The translations under genes and the position numbers were made by a program. Positions 47,748 through 56,383 of a stretch of 64,000 nt of DNA are shown piece by piece. This DNA is from Polaribacter marinus. Lineage in GTDB: Bacteria > Bacteroidota > Bacteroidia > Flavobacteriales > Flavobacteriaceae. Within the stretch, counting starts at the first letter, position 1, and every line of letters begins with the position of its first letter. Under the pieces are notes generated by a model. It worked only from the letters and a program-made list of their open reading frames with translations. It searched no databases and was not told the DNA's origin. Location of the stretch: the NCBI RefSeq assembly GCF_022662535.1, contig NZ_JAKQYM010000003.1, positions 186,001 through 250,000 on the forward strand, written 5' to 3'.

Positions 47748-48143
47748 ATGAACACTTTAAAAGGATTGGAAACTTGGCATGAATTTGTAAAAAATAAAAA
47801 CCACGAAAATTTAGGAGATTTTTTAGATGATGAAGCTGTTTTATATTCTCCAATTGTTTTTAAACCAATTGAAGGAAGTTTTATGGTAAGTATGTATTTA
47901 ATGGCTGCTGCAGAAATTATTGCTAATAATAACTTTAAGTATGTTAGAGAAGTTTGTGATGATGAAAATGCTATGCTAGAATTTGTGACTGAAATTGATG
48001 GAATTTCTGTAGAAGGAATAGATATGATTAAATTTACTAAAGAAGGAAAGTTAAAAGAAATTAAAGTAATGATTCGTCCTTTAAAAGCAGTCAATGTTGT
48101 GCATCAAAAAATGGGAGAATATTTACAAAAAATGAATTCTTAA
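47748..48143 (+). CDS. NTF2/SnoaL-like protein
   Basis: 131 residues from MNTLKGLETWHEFV; I reject the earlier in-frame TTG at 47721 since it overlaps the -7 element. The pattern (helical start, LGDFLDDEAVLYSPIVFKP, a central AEIIANNNFKYVREVCDDENAMLEFVTEIDG stretch and GIDMIKFTKEGKLKEIKVMIRPLK at the end) is a cone-shaped SnoaL/NTF2-like fold. Function unknown; such domains may bind small ligands or catalyse isomerisations. It converges with arfB, overlapping it by 4 bases. Confidence 0.78.
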   Translation: MNTLKGLETWHEFVKNKNHENLGDFLDDEAVLYSPIVFKPIEGSFMVSMYLMAAAEIIANNNFKYVREVCDDENAMLEFVTEIDGISVEGIDMIKFTKEGKLKEIKVMIRPLKAVNVVHQKMGEYLQKMNS

Positions 48144-48544
48144 TCGAGTTTAGGTTTTTTTCTTAAAGTTTTTTTTAATGAAGCTCTTTTTTTCTTTTCG
48201 GTATTCTTTCTAACAGAAGATTTACTCGGTTTTGTAGGTCTTCTTTTTTTAGGGCGAATTAAATTGGTTTTTAATAATTCTAGAAAACGTTTGATTGCAA
48301 CCTCCTTATTTCTGTGTTGAGAACGACTCTCATCACAAGCTAAAATAAGTATATTTTCTTTAGTTAATCGAGAAGATAGTTTCTGAGATAGAAGTTGTTT
48401 TTCTATATCCGATAAAGCATTTGAAGTATTTAAATCAAAGGTTAGTTCAATTTTAGAAGAAGTTTTATTTACATGTTGCCCACCAGCACCAGAACTTTTA
48501 ATAGCTTTAAAATAGAGTTCTTTTACAATTTCTTCTGAATTCAT
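48140..48544 (-). CDS. arfB: alternative ribosome-rescue factor ArfB / peptidyl-tRNA hydrolase
   Basis: Frees stalled ribosomes by hydrolysing peptidyl-tRNA. The 134 residues carry GAGGQHVNKTSSKIEL with the catalytic GGQ (21-23) and a basic C-terminal tail (KKRRPTKPSKSSVRKNTEKKK...), the part that enters the empty mRNA channel. The start ATG overlaps the stop of the upstream kinase gene by one base (TAATG). Confidence 0.95.
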   Translation of the reverse strand: MNSEEIVKELYFKAIKSSGAGGQHVNKTSSKIELTFDLNTSNALSDIEKQLLSQKLSSRLTKENILILACDESRSQHRNKEVAIKRFLELLKTNLIRPKKRRPTKPSKSSVRKNTEKKKRASLKKTLRKKPKLD

Positions 48545-49203
48545 TAATAGTCATAAGAATTACCAAAATCGTCTATATTTTGATGTAAAAAATGCATATC
48601 TAAATCAATTAGGGTGTCAGAGAAAGAGTATAAATTTTCTTTTTCAGCAATCATTTTATCAATTGCTTTTGTTGCTTCTTCTAGGCGAGTTTCTTTGTCT
48701 CCTTTTAATAAAATATAGTTTTTATGATGTGTTTTTAAAGCCTTTTCAAAGGCAAGAAACATCTCTAAACGCAATTCTGGTCTATCTCGTAAATCATCTT
48801 CTTCCCAAGGTGTGTCTATGTAGGTTAATAGGTATAAATCATATTGATTTTGGTTTGCCCCTTTGTTTAAGTTTTCATCAACAAATCCTCCGTAATATTC
48901 TTCTGAATATACTTTAGTTTCTAGTAAATCGGTATCACAAATTAAAACTTTATCGGCTTTTTTTGCCAATTTGTTTTCTAGTTTCATTTGTCCAACAGCA
49001 ATCGGAATTAAATCTTCCTTTTCACATGTTTTACGTTCGTTATTCCATTTGTTTTGTAGGTATTCTCTGGCAAATTCTGGTGCCCAAACCGTATTATAAT
49101 AACGCGCTAATTGTCTAGAAAGAGTTGTTTTTCCTGTAGATTCAGGTCCAAATAAAACTACCTTTAAGATATTGATAGGTTTTTGTTTAAGCTTTTTTTC
49201 CAT
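48544..49203 (-). CDS. NadR-like nicotinamide riboside (or vitamin) kinase
   Basis: 219 residues with Walker A GPESTGKTTLS (19-29), PEFAREYL, LICDTDLLETKVY and the lid LLTYIDTPWEEDDLRDRP. This is the ribosylnicotinamide kinase domain of NadR without the other domains. It overlaps the end of pnuC by 40 bases, which supports transport and trapping of the same substrate. Known role of the family: phosphorylates nicotinamide riboside to NMN. Because a TPP-controlled receptor is nearby, a thiamin-type kinase role is an alternative. Confidence 0.85.
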   Translation of the reverse strand: MEKKLKQKPINILKVVLFGPESTGKTTLSRQLARYYNTVWAPEFAREYLQNKWNNERKTCEKEDLIPIAVGQMKLENKLAKKADKVLICDTDLLETKVYSEEYYGGFVDENLNKGANQNQYDLYLLTYIDTPWEEDDLRDRPELRLEMFLAFEKALKTHHKNYILLKGDKETRLEEATKAIDKMIAEKENLYSFSDTLIDLDMHFLHQNIDDFGNSYDY

Positions 49204-49796
49204 GCTAAATAACCAAATATTGCTATAAATGTAAATATTAAATATTGAAAACTGGTAAAAGTAAATCCTTTATAAAAATATAAAGGGGCAGATATAATGT
49301 CTCCAATAATCCAATAAATCCAATTTTCTATTTTTCGTTTTGCCATTAACCACATTCCTACAAAGAAAATTGCTGTAGTAATTGTATCAACATAAGCAGT
49401 CCAACTCGTCCATTTTTCAAAATAAGTATACACTGCATATACAAAAATAAGTGTTGCAATAAAAATGAAAACACTTAATTTTTTTTCTTTTAAAGTAGTT
49501 TTGGTAATTGGTGTTTCGTGTTCCCCATCACTTTTATAAGTCCAAATATACCAACCGTAAATACTTATTATAAAATAGTATGCATTTATCATCATATCTC
49601 CTAAAAGACTCCATTTTAAAAGTAAATACACAAAAATAGCTGTGCTAACCATTCCTGTTGGGAACACCCAAATTTTATTTTGTTTAGAATACCAAACAGA
49701 TAAAAAACCAAAAATAACGGCAATAATTTCTAGAACAATATCTACGGTTTCGTAGGTTCTGTATTGTCCAAAAAGGAAGTCAATAATTTCTGACAT
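49164..49796 (-). CDS. pnuC: PnuC-family vitamin transporter
   Basis: 210-residue inner-membrane protein with about seven helices and the PnuC landmarks VWYSKQNKIWVFPTGMVS, YYFIISIYGWYIW and WMLAKRKIENWIYWIIGD. PnuC carries nicotinamide riboside; the close relative PnuT carries thiamin. The partner kinase gene favours nicotinamide riboside. Substrate is not decided by the sequence alone. Confidence 0.85.
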   Translation of the reverse strand: MSEIIDFLFGQYRTYETVDIVLEIIAVIFGFLSVWYSKQNKIWVFPTGMVSTAIFVYLLLKWSLLGDMMINAYYFIISIYGWYIWTYKSDGEHETPITKTTLKEKKLSVFIFIATLIFVYAVYTYFEKWTSWTAYVDTITTAIFFVGMWLMAKRKIENWIYWIIGDIISAPLYFYKGFTFTSFQYLIFTFIAIFGYLAWKKSLNKNLSIS

Positions 49797-49855
49797 TGAA
49801 TTTTATTTGAAGTTGTAAATTTAATGTTTTCTATCATTTGAACATTAATTGAAGT

Positions 49856-50578
49856 CTATTTTTTCAAATCTTCAAAAAAGGATTCATCATTTTCAAAAGC
49901 AGTTCCAATAACCACTAAATCTGCTCCTGCATAAAAAGCGTTTTCTAGTTGTTTTTTTGTGCGAATTCCACCACCAATAATTAAAGGAATTGATAAATGA
50001 TTTTTTACAAGAGTAATAATATTTGTGTTTACAGGCACTGTGGCACCACTACCGGCTTCTATATAAATAAGTTTTTTACCAGAAAATTCGCCAGCTAAAG
50101 CGGTATTTAAAATGAGTTCTCTATTTTCTTGATCAATAGGTTTTGTATTACTTACTTTTTGGGTAGCCGTTTCTTTTTGGCCATCAATTAAAATATAACC
50201 CGTGGGTAAGATTTGTAAATTAGAGCTTTTTAAAAATGGAGCTGCTTTAATTTGTTGCTCTATTAAATATTCCGGATTTCTACCAGAAAGTAAACTTAAA
50301 AATAAAATTCCGTCTGCTTTTTGTGAGATTTGAGAAACATCACCAGGAAATAAAATAACAGGTAAATGAGTTTCTTTTTTAATTATTGCTACAACTTTAT
50401 CTGTTAAGTTGTTTTTATCTGTACTACCACCTACAAAAATATGTGTTGTAATAGATTGGTGTACTTTTTCAAAAAAAGAAGAAATATTTTCTAGTTCAAT
50501 CTTTTCTGGATCGATTAAAACTGCCAACAGTTTTTTGCCTTCTTTTTGAGCTAGTAAAATATTTTGGTAAATGTTCAC
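49856..50578 (-). CDS. geranylgeranylglyceryl phosphate synthase family protein
   Basis: TIM-barrel prenyltransferase of 240 residues joining sn-glycerol-1-phosphate to a polyprenyl diphosphate. Motifs: LAVLIDPEK near the N-terminus, FVGGSTD, VILFPGDVSQIS, IYIEAGSGA, IIGGGIRTKKQ and AGADLVVIGTAFE. This family is best known for archaeal ether lipids, but a bacterial branch exists in Bacteroidetes with an unsettled role. Gene lies 59 bases upstream of pnuC on the same strand. Confidence 0.9.
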   Translation of the reverse strand: MNIYQNILLAQKEGKKLLAVLIDPEKIELENISSFFEKVHQSITTHIFVGGSTDKNNLTDKVVAIIKKETHLPVILFPGDVSQISQKADGILFLSLLSGRNPEYLIEQQIKAAPFLKSSNLQILPTGYILIDGQKETATQKVSNTKPIDQENRELILNTALAGEFSGKKLIYIEAGSGATVPVNTNIITLVKNHLSIPLIIGGGIRTKKQLENAFYAGADLVVIGTAFENDESFFEDLKK

Positions 50579-50653
50579 GATTGCGAAAATAAGAAATTAC
50601 AAGGAGATTAATCTTAAAGAGGTTTATTTTTCGTAGAGAGACTAATTGCCTAT

Positions 50654-51529
50654 TTAGGAAGTATATTTTTTTCTAAAATCCATTGGAGTACAACCTGTTT
50701 TAGATTTAAAGAACCTTGAAAAATAAGCGTAATCAGAAAATTGAAGCGTATCTGCAATAGCAGCCAAGTTATTTCCAGAATGAATAATTAATCTTTTAGA
50801 TTCTAAGATGATTCTTTCAGAAATTAATTGACTTGTAGTTTTGTTTAGTGTTTTTTTTACAACTCTATTTAGGTGTTTCGTAGTGATGTTTAATTGATCG
50901 GAATAAAACTTAGGCAATTTTTCTTTATAAAAATATTGATGTATTAAGTGTTCTAATTTTTCGAGTATCATAGAGTAGCTAGGTGAAACCAGTTTTTCTA
51001 AATTAACATTTGAAGTATACGCTCTTGCTAAATCTATATAAATACTATTTATTAGGTTTATTATTTTTAATTCTCTTAACAAGTTTTGTTGTTGATATTC
51101 TGCAAAAACTTCTTCAAACTTTGGTTTTAATACATCCATTTTTAATGGAGACAATTCTAAGAAAGGCGGATTCTGATTCGAATAATAAAAAGGAAATGAG
51201 TGGAGGGTATGATCTAAAAATGTAATTTCATAAAATTCTTGAGAATGGAAAAAGATAAAACCTTCTGGTTTTGTATCAAACTGCCAAGAATGAGTTTGAC
51301 CCGGTTTTAAAAAGAAAACCTTACCTGGATTTACTTGATAAGAATTAAAATCAATTTCATGCTTACCAAATCCTTCGGTAAAAAGAACGCATAAGTAAAA
51401 ATTATGACTGTGAGGTTTGTCAATTAATTTTTTGTTCAACTCAATATGATTTGAAAAAGAATTGATATACAAATCATTTAACGATTCGGATTCTTGAAAT
51501 TGATCAATTTTTAAAACAGGTATCTTCAT
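50654..51529 (-). CDS. AraC-family transcriptional regulator
   Basis: 291 residues: an N-terminal cupin-like sensing domain (about 35-130; LCVLFTEGFGKHEIDF, NPGKVFFLKPGQTHSW) and a C-terminal two-helix-turn-helix DNA-binding domain (about 195-290; IADTLQFSDYAYFSRFFKSKTGCTPMDFRK). The effector is unknown. The likely targets are neighbours such as the divergently transcribed DUF983 gene (51624) or the GGGP synthase 75 bases downstream. Confidence 0.92.
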   Translation of the reverse strand: MKIPVLKIDQFQESESLNDLYINSFSNHIELNKKLIDKPHSHNFYLCVLFTEGFGKHEIDFNSYQVNPGKVFFLKPGQTHSWQFDTKPEGFIFFHSQEFYEITFLDHTLHSFPFYYSNQNPPFLELSPLKMDVLKPKFEEVFAEYQQQNLLRELKIINLINSIYIDLARAYTSNVNLEKLVSPSYSMILEKLEHLIHQYFYKEKLPKFYSDQLNITTKHLNRVVKKTLNKTTSQLISERIILESKRLIIHSGNNLAAIADTLQFSDYAYFSRFFKSKTGCTPMDFRKKYTS

Positions 51530-51623
51530 AAGAATGTCCTAAAAGTACAAAAAATAGCGATTATACTATATGGTAAATGCAGTTTTATCAACTTAATTTT
51601 GTTGTATTAATAAATTAGATAGT

Positions 51624-51974
51624 ATGGCAAATGTAATTGATGTTTTAAAATGTAAATGTCCTAATTGTAAAAACGGAAAAATGTATAATCAATTAGGAAA
51701 CCTTCTTTTGTTTAGAGTCCCTAAAATGAATACTCACTGCAATGAATGTAATTTTAAATTTGAAAAAGAACCCGGTTTCTTTTTTGGGGCTATGTTTGTA
51801 AGTTATGCGCTAATATCTGCAGAAATGATAGCGAATATAGTTTTATTTAAACTGATATTTGATTTCTCTTATATATCCGTTGCTATTTTAGCGATTACAA
51901 CTGTTATATTATTAAGCACCTTTAATCTAAGAGTTTCTAGATCTATTTGGGTTTATATGTTTTACTCTAATTAA
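51624..51974 (+). CDS. DUF983 protein (zinc-ribbon, two-helix membrane protein)
   Basis: 116 residues with two CxxC pairs (CKCPNCKNGKM near 10-20 and HCNECNF near 38-44), the family FEKEPGFFFGAMFVSYAL stretch, and two membrane helices (about 60-80 and 86-104). DUF983 proteins have no settled function; the cysteines suggest a zinc ribbon. Divergent from the AraC gene. Confidence 0.88.
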   Translation: MANVIDVLKCKCPNCKNGKMYNQLGNLLLFRVPKMNTHCNECNFKFEKEPGFFFGAMFVSYALISAEMIANIVLFKLIFDFSYISVAILAITTVILLSTFNLRVSRSIWVYMFYSN

Positions 51975-52056
51975 TAGAGAATTGATTCTGTAAAGGTGTT
52001 TTTTTTAATATTAGATTGTTTTGCAAATTTTTGATTTTCAAAACTTTGTGATTCTT

Positions 52057-52683
52057 TTAAAAAGCAAATACACAAGTAAAACCATCAAATTCTAAAAACC
52101 GAATATTGTAAGAATAAGTATCTCCTTCATATCTAATTTCACCTGCCGTTTTATTATCTTCAAACTTAAAGTCTTCAATATAAATATGTTCTAAAAAGCG
52201 TAATCTTTTTTTTCCATATATTTTATACAGACTCTCTTTTCCTCCCCAAACAATAGTTAATTTACGAATTAATGCTTCGTGATTTGCAATGGTTTTGTAT
52301 TCTTCAATAGGTGTAAATTTATGAGCGATTTTTAAAATTTTATCACGTTGCATCTCAATATCAATACCAACATGTAAAGTATCAGAAATTATTAAACCAG
52401 AAAAAGTGAATGAATGTGTAATAGAAATATATTTTCCATCTTTTAAGTGTGGTTTTCCAAATTCATCATAAATTAAATCGGTATCAGAATAACCAGCTTC
52501 TTTTAATAAATGACGTACACTTAAAAAGCCTCTCTGATGCAAATCTGATTTCATTCCATCTAAACGAGTCTGACTTTTATCTGTAAGTAAAACGTTCGTA
52601 TTTAATTCATTAAAAGACTCTTCAATTTTCCAAATAAATACTTTGGTGTTTTTGTTAACCGTTAAACTTTTGTAAAGAGGCAT
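52057..52683 (-). CDS. 4'-phosphopantetheinyl transferase superfamily protein
   Basis: Transfers phosphopantetheine from CoA to a carrier protein serine. 208 residues with the family motifs ISITHS (about 87-92), VGIDIE (about 105-110) and WGGKESLYK (about 146-154). It is the Sfp/AcpT type rather than the short AcpS type. No carrier protein or polyketide genes are near. It ends convergent with the DUF983 gene and is divergent from ahcY. Confidence 0.92.
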   Translation of the reverse strand: MPLYKSLTVNKNTKVFIWKIEESFNELNTNVLLTDKSQTRLDGMKSDLHQRGFLSVRHLLKEAGYSDTDLIYDEFGKPHLKDGKYISITHSFTFSGLIISDTLHVGIDIEMQRDKILKIAHKFTPIEEYKTIANHEALIRKLTIVWGGKESLYKIYGKKRLRFLEHIYIEDFKFEDNKTAGEIRYEGDTYSYNIRFLEFDGFTCVFAF

Positions 52684-52704
52684 ACTTTTTTAAAATCTAT
52701 GTCG

Positions 52705-52712
52705 TAACTTTG
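52705..52712 (+). promoter_or_regulatory. -7 element of ahcY
   Basis: TAACTTTG fits TAnnTTTG, 34 bases before the ahcY ATG. Confidence 0.55.
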
Positions 52713-52746
52713 CAGCTCGAAAAATTAGAATATAAATATACATAAT

Positions 52747-54060
52747 ATGAGCACAAAAGTAGCTTACGTTCCAAATAAAGTTAAAGATATTTCTTTGGCA
52801 GCTTGGGGAAGAAAAGAAATTACATTAGCAGAAGCAGAAATGCCAGGATTAATGTCTTTAAGAGAAGAATACAAAAATGAGCAACCTTTAAAAGGGGCAA
52901 GAATTGCAGGATGTTTACACATGACTATCCAGACTGCGGTTTTAATAGAAACTTTACAAGCTTTAGGAGCAGAAGTAACTTGGAGTTCTTGTAATATTTT
53001 TTCTACACAAGATCAAGCAGCAGCAGCAATTGCAGCAGCAGGAACAGCAGTTTACGCATGGAAAGGATTAACAGAAGAAGAATTTGATTGGTGTATAGAA
53101 CAAACACTTTTCTTTGGAGAAGATAGAAAACCTTTAAACATGATTTTGGATGATGGTGGAGATTTAACCAATATGGTTTTGGATAAATATCCAGAATTAG
53201 CTGGAGGAATCAATGGTTTATCAGAAGAAACTACTACAGGAGTTCATAGACTTTATGAAAGAGTAAAAAACGGTACTTTACCAATGCCAGCAATTAATGT
53301 AAACGATTCTGTTACAAAATCGAAATTTGATAATAAATATGGTTGTAAAGAATCTGCAGTAGATGCAATTCGTAGAGCAACAGATATTATGTTAGCCGGT
53401 AAACGTGTAACTGTTTGTGGTTATGGTGATGTTGGTAAAGGAACTGCAGCATCTTTTAAAGGAGCAGGTTCTATTGTAACAGTTACAGAAATTGATCCTA
53501 TTTGTGCTTTACAAGCTGCAATGGACGGTTTTGAAGTGAAGAAATTAGAAACTGTTGTTGCAAATTCTGATATTATTATTACAACTACAGGAAACAAAGA
53601 TATTATTCAAGGTCGTCATTTCGAAGCAATGAAAGACAAGGTGATTGTTTGTAATATTGGACACTTTGACAATGAAATTGACATGGCTTGGTTAAATAAA
53701 AACCACGGAAATACTAAAGATACTATTAAACCTCAGGTTGATAAATATAATATTAACGGAAAAGATATTATTATTTTGGCAGAAGGACGTTTAGTAAATT
53801 TAGGTTGTGCAACAGGTCACCCAAGTTTTGTAATGTCTAACTCATTTACAAACCAAACTTTAGCGCAAATCGAACTTTGGAAAAATGCAGATGCATATGG
53901 AAATGATGTGTACATGTTACCAAAACATTTAGATGAAAAAGTAGCAAAATTACACTTAGCTAAAATAGGAGTAGAGTTGACGGAATTACGCGAAGAGCAA
54001 GCAGCTTATATTGGTGTTACTGTAGATGGTCCTTATAAGCCAGAACACTATAGATACTAG
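52747..54060 (+). CDS. ahcY: adenosylhomocysteinase
   Basis: Hydrolyses S-adenosylhomocysteine to adenosine and homocysteine, keeping methylation going. 437 residues with [25 protein letters not shown], the NAD-binding GYGDVGKG, and the C-terminal KPEHYRY that closes the dimer's NAD site. Start ATG at 52747 gives a normal [15 protein letters not shown]. Single gene, with a terminator at 54157-54188. Confidence 0.97.
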   Translation: MSTKVAYVPNKVKDISLAAWGRKEITLAEAEMPGLMSLREEYKNEQPLKGARIAGCLHMTIQTAVLIETLQALGAEVTWSSCNIFSTQDQAAAAIAAAGTAVYAWKGLTEEEFDWCIEQTLFFGEDRKPLNMILDDGGDLTNMVLDKYPELAGGINGLSEETTTGVHRLYERVKNGTLPMPAINVNDSVTKSKFDNKYGCKESAVDAIRRATDIMLAGKRVTVCGYGDVGKGTAASFKGAGSIVTVTEIDPICALQAAMDGFEVKKLETVVANSDIIITTTGNKDIIQGRHFEAMKDKVIVCNIGHFDNEIDMAWLNKNHGNTKDTIKPQVDKYNINGKDIIILAEGRLVNLGCATGHPSFVMSNSFTNQTLAQIELWKNADAYGNDVYMLPKHLDEKVAKLHLAKIGVELTELREEQAAYIGVTVDGPYKPEHYRY

Positions 54061-54118
54061 AAAAGTAGTTTTGAGTTTTTAAAGCTAAGTTATTAGCAAT
54101 TAAAATTTAAAACGAAAT

Positions 54119-54147
54119 TGTCATTCCTGTGAAAAACAGGAATCTCA
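54119..54147. repeat. short palindromic intergenic repeat
   Basis: GTCATTCCTGTGAAAAACAGGAATCTC contains an inverted repeat (ATTCCTGT with ACAGGAAT) around GAAAA. Sequences like this are common between genes in flavobacteria; only one copy is in the window. Confidence 0.5.
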
Positions 54148-54156
54148 TAAATATTT

Positions 54157-54192
54157 AAAACCCTTGCAATTAATTTGTAAGGGTTTTTCTTT
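54157..54192 (+). terminator. terminator after ahcY
   Basis: AAACCCTTGCAA and TTTGTAAGGGTTT form a stem of about 11 bp with G-U pairs, loop of about six, followed by a T-rich tail. Confidence 0.83.
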
Positions 54193-54194
54193 TT

Positions 54195-54280
54195 GGGCGT
54201 TTTAACAGGCTTTCACTACTCGCTTTTTTGTTTAAAAAAACAAAAAGAGCTCAAACAAACCGTTCAATCCTTAACGCAAA
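54195..54280. repeat. degenerate dispersed repeat
   Basis: GCGTT (54197-54201) and AACGC (54273-54277) bracket an 80-base stretch with GGCTTTCACTACTCGCTTTTT and AAAAAGAGCTCAAACAAACC. Inside, GCTTTTTTGTTT can pair with AAACAAAAAGAGC. It resembles GGGCGTT...TAACGC elements I recall from many flavobacterial intergenic regions, where it may be a relic of a small mobile element. The repeat status is recalled, not shown here. Confidence 0.4.
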
Positions 54281-54329
54281 CTTTCTTTCAAAGATTAGTT
54301 TTATTACCTTTCAAAAAAATAAATTCTGA

Positions 54330-54800
54330 ATGAAAACATTAAATACTATTAGTTTAGAAAACAAATTAAATCTTTTAGAAAATTATATTCCAAGTAGTGA
54401 TCGTATAAATACGGCTATTTCAAAAGCAAACGTTGCATGGCACATAGATCATAGTTTAAAAGTTATGAATGCTGTAGTAAAAAATATGCAGAATTCAGAT
54501 CCAACTTTATATGTAGATAACTTTAGTTTTTTAGGGAAACTACTTTTACAGTTTAATTTTTTTCCAAGAGGAAGGGCAAAAGCACCAAAAGATGTAAAGC
54601 CACCAGAAATAATTTTAAAGGAAGATATTATTACGCAGTTAGCAGAAGCGAGACAGAACATAAAAGAAATTTTAAAATTAGATGAAAAAGCATATTTTAA
54701 ACACCCATTATTTGGCAATGTAAATAAGGCCAGAGTAGTGCGTTTTTTAAATGCCCATACAAATCATCATTTAAAAATTATAAAAAGTATTTTAAAATAA
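54330..54800 (+). CDS. DUF1569 (DinB-like four-helix) protein
   Basis: 156 residues with WHIDHSLKVMNAVV near 34-47 and HTNHHLKIIKSIL at the C-terminus. The spaced histidines are those of the metal-binding DinB/YfiT fold. Function unknown. Single gene, convergent with yifB. Confidence 0.83.
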   Translation: MKTLNTISLENKLNLLENYIPSSDRINTAISKANVAWHIDHSLKVMNAVVKNMQNSDPTLYVDNFSFLGKLLLQFNFFPRGRAKAPKDVKPPEIILKEDIITQLAEARQNIKEILKLDEKAYFKHPLFGNVNKARVVRFLNAHTNHHLKIIKSILK

Positions 54801-54814
54801 GAATCTTAATAATT

Positions 54815-56350
54815 TCATCCCAACCAACCATCTCTATCTAGGCTTCTGTATTGTATGGCTTCTGCAATGTGATCTGGAAAAATATTCTTTTCATTTGCCA
54901 AATCGGCAATGGTTCTAGCAACTTTTAATATCCTGTCATAAGCTCTTGCAGATAGGTTTAGTTGTTTCATTGCAGTTTTTAATAATGCTAAGCTTTCATG
55001 AGAAAGTTTACAAAATTCACGAATTTGTTTTACATTCATTTGTGCATTATAATGTACATTTTCTAATTTTTTAAAACGATTTGACTGAATTTCTCTTGCT
55101 GCTGTAACACGCTTTCTGATTTCAACAGAAGATTCTCCTTTTCGTTCTTCTGAAAGCTTTTCAAAGGGAACTGGAGTTACTTCAATATGTATATCAATTC
55201 TGTCTAATAAAGGTCCAGAAATTTTACTTAGATAGCGTTGCATTTCTTGTGGAGAAGAAGTCATAGGTGAATTTGGGTCATTAAAAAAACCACTAGGACT
55301 TGGATTCATGCTAGCTACTAACATAAAACTACTTGGATAAGTAACTGTAAATTTTGCTCTAGAAATAGTAACTTCTCTATCTTCTAAAGGTTGTCTCATT
55401 ACTTCTAAAACCGTTCGTTTAAATTCAGGTAATTCATCTAAAAAAAGAACACCATTATGAGATAATGATATTTCTCCTGGTTGTGGATATTGTCCGCCAC
55501 CAACTAAAGCAACATCTGATATTGTATGATGAGGACTTCTAAATGGACGTTGATATAATAACCCGTAATTTTTTGTTTGACCAACCACAGAATGAATTTT
55601 TGTAGTTTCTAATGCTTCATGCAATGTCATTGGTGGTAAAATAGAAGGCAATCTTTTTGCTAACATGGTTTTTCCAGAACCTGGTGGGCCAATTAAAATA
55701 ATATTATGTCCTCCTGCAGCTGCAATTTCCATGCAACGTTTTATAGATTCTTGTCCTTTTACATCAGAAAAATCAAATTCAGGAAAATCGATGTTTTTAT
55801 AGAACTCTGCACGAGTATCAACAACGGTTGGTTTAATTTTTTGATCATCGTTAAAATGATTGATGACTTCTAAAATATTATCAACTCCAAGAACTTCTAA
55901 ATTATCTACAATTGCAGCTTCCTTGGCATTTTCTTTAGGTAGGATGAAATGTTTAAAACCTTCTTCTCTTGCTTTAATGGCAATAGGTAGCGCTCCTTTG
56001 ATGGGCTGTAAACTTCCATCTAAAGAAAGCTCTCCCATAATAATATAATTATCAATATTTGTAGATTTTATTTGATTGGAAGCAGCAAGAATCCCAATAG
56101 CAAGTGTTAAATCATAAGCAGCACCTTCTTTCCTGATGTCTGCTGGTGCCATATTAATAATAATTTTTTTACCTGGAAGTTTGTAAGAATTATTATTTAA
56201 AGCTGCAGAAATTCTATAAGAACTTTCACGTACGGCGTTGTCTGGTAAACCAACTAAATGATAACCAATTCCTTTGTCTATATTTACTTCTACTGTAATT
56301 GTAGTTGCCTCTATGCCAAAAACGGCAGAACCAAAAACCTTAACCAACAT
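54815..56350 (-). CDS. YifB/ComM-type Mg-chelatase-like AAA+ ATPase
   Basis: 511 residues: an N-terminal Lon-protease-like S5 domain (about 1-125; GLPDNAVRESSYRI), the Mg-chelatase AAA+ domain with Walker A GPPGSGKTM (about 217-225) and GVLFLDELPEF, and the C-terminal lid. The family includes ComM, a helicase that aids branch migration in transformation. It starts 33 bases after the PEP carboxylase gene on the same strand. Confidence 0.93.
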   Translation of the reverse strand: MLVKVFGSAVFGIEATTITVEVNIDKGIGYHLVGLPDNAVRESSYRISAALNNNSYKLPGKKIIINMAPADIRKEGAAYDLTLAIGILAASNQIKSTNIDNYIIMGELSLDGSLQPIKGALPIAIKAREEGFKHFILPKENAKEAAIVDNLEVLGVDNILEVINHFNDDQKIKPTVVDTRAEFYKNIDFPEFDFSDVKGQESIKRCMEIAAAGGHNIILIGPPGSGKTMLAKRLPSILPPMTLHEALETTKIHSVVGQTKNYGLLYQRPFRSPHHTISDVALVGGGQYPQPGEISLSHNGVLFLDELPEFKRTVLEVMRQPLEDREVTISRAKFTVTYPSSFMLVASMNPSPSGFFNDPNSPMTSSPQEMQRYLSKISGPLLDRIDIHIEVTPVPFEKLSEERKGESSVEIRKRVTAAREIQSNRFKKLENVHYNAQMNVKQIREFCKLSHESLALLKTAMKQLNLSARAYDRILKVARTIADLANEKNIFPDHIAEAIQYRSLDRDGWLG

Positions 56351-56383
56351 TTTTTTATTTTAAAAATAAATAAAAAAAATTAA

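Noticed and set aside
47705-48094. 129-codon minus-strand ORF
   Set aside because: Antisense to the NTF2-like gene and it would cross its promoter; the plus-strand reading has a sensible fold pattern.
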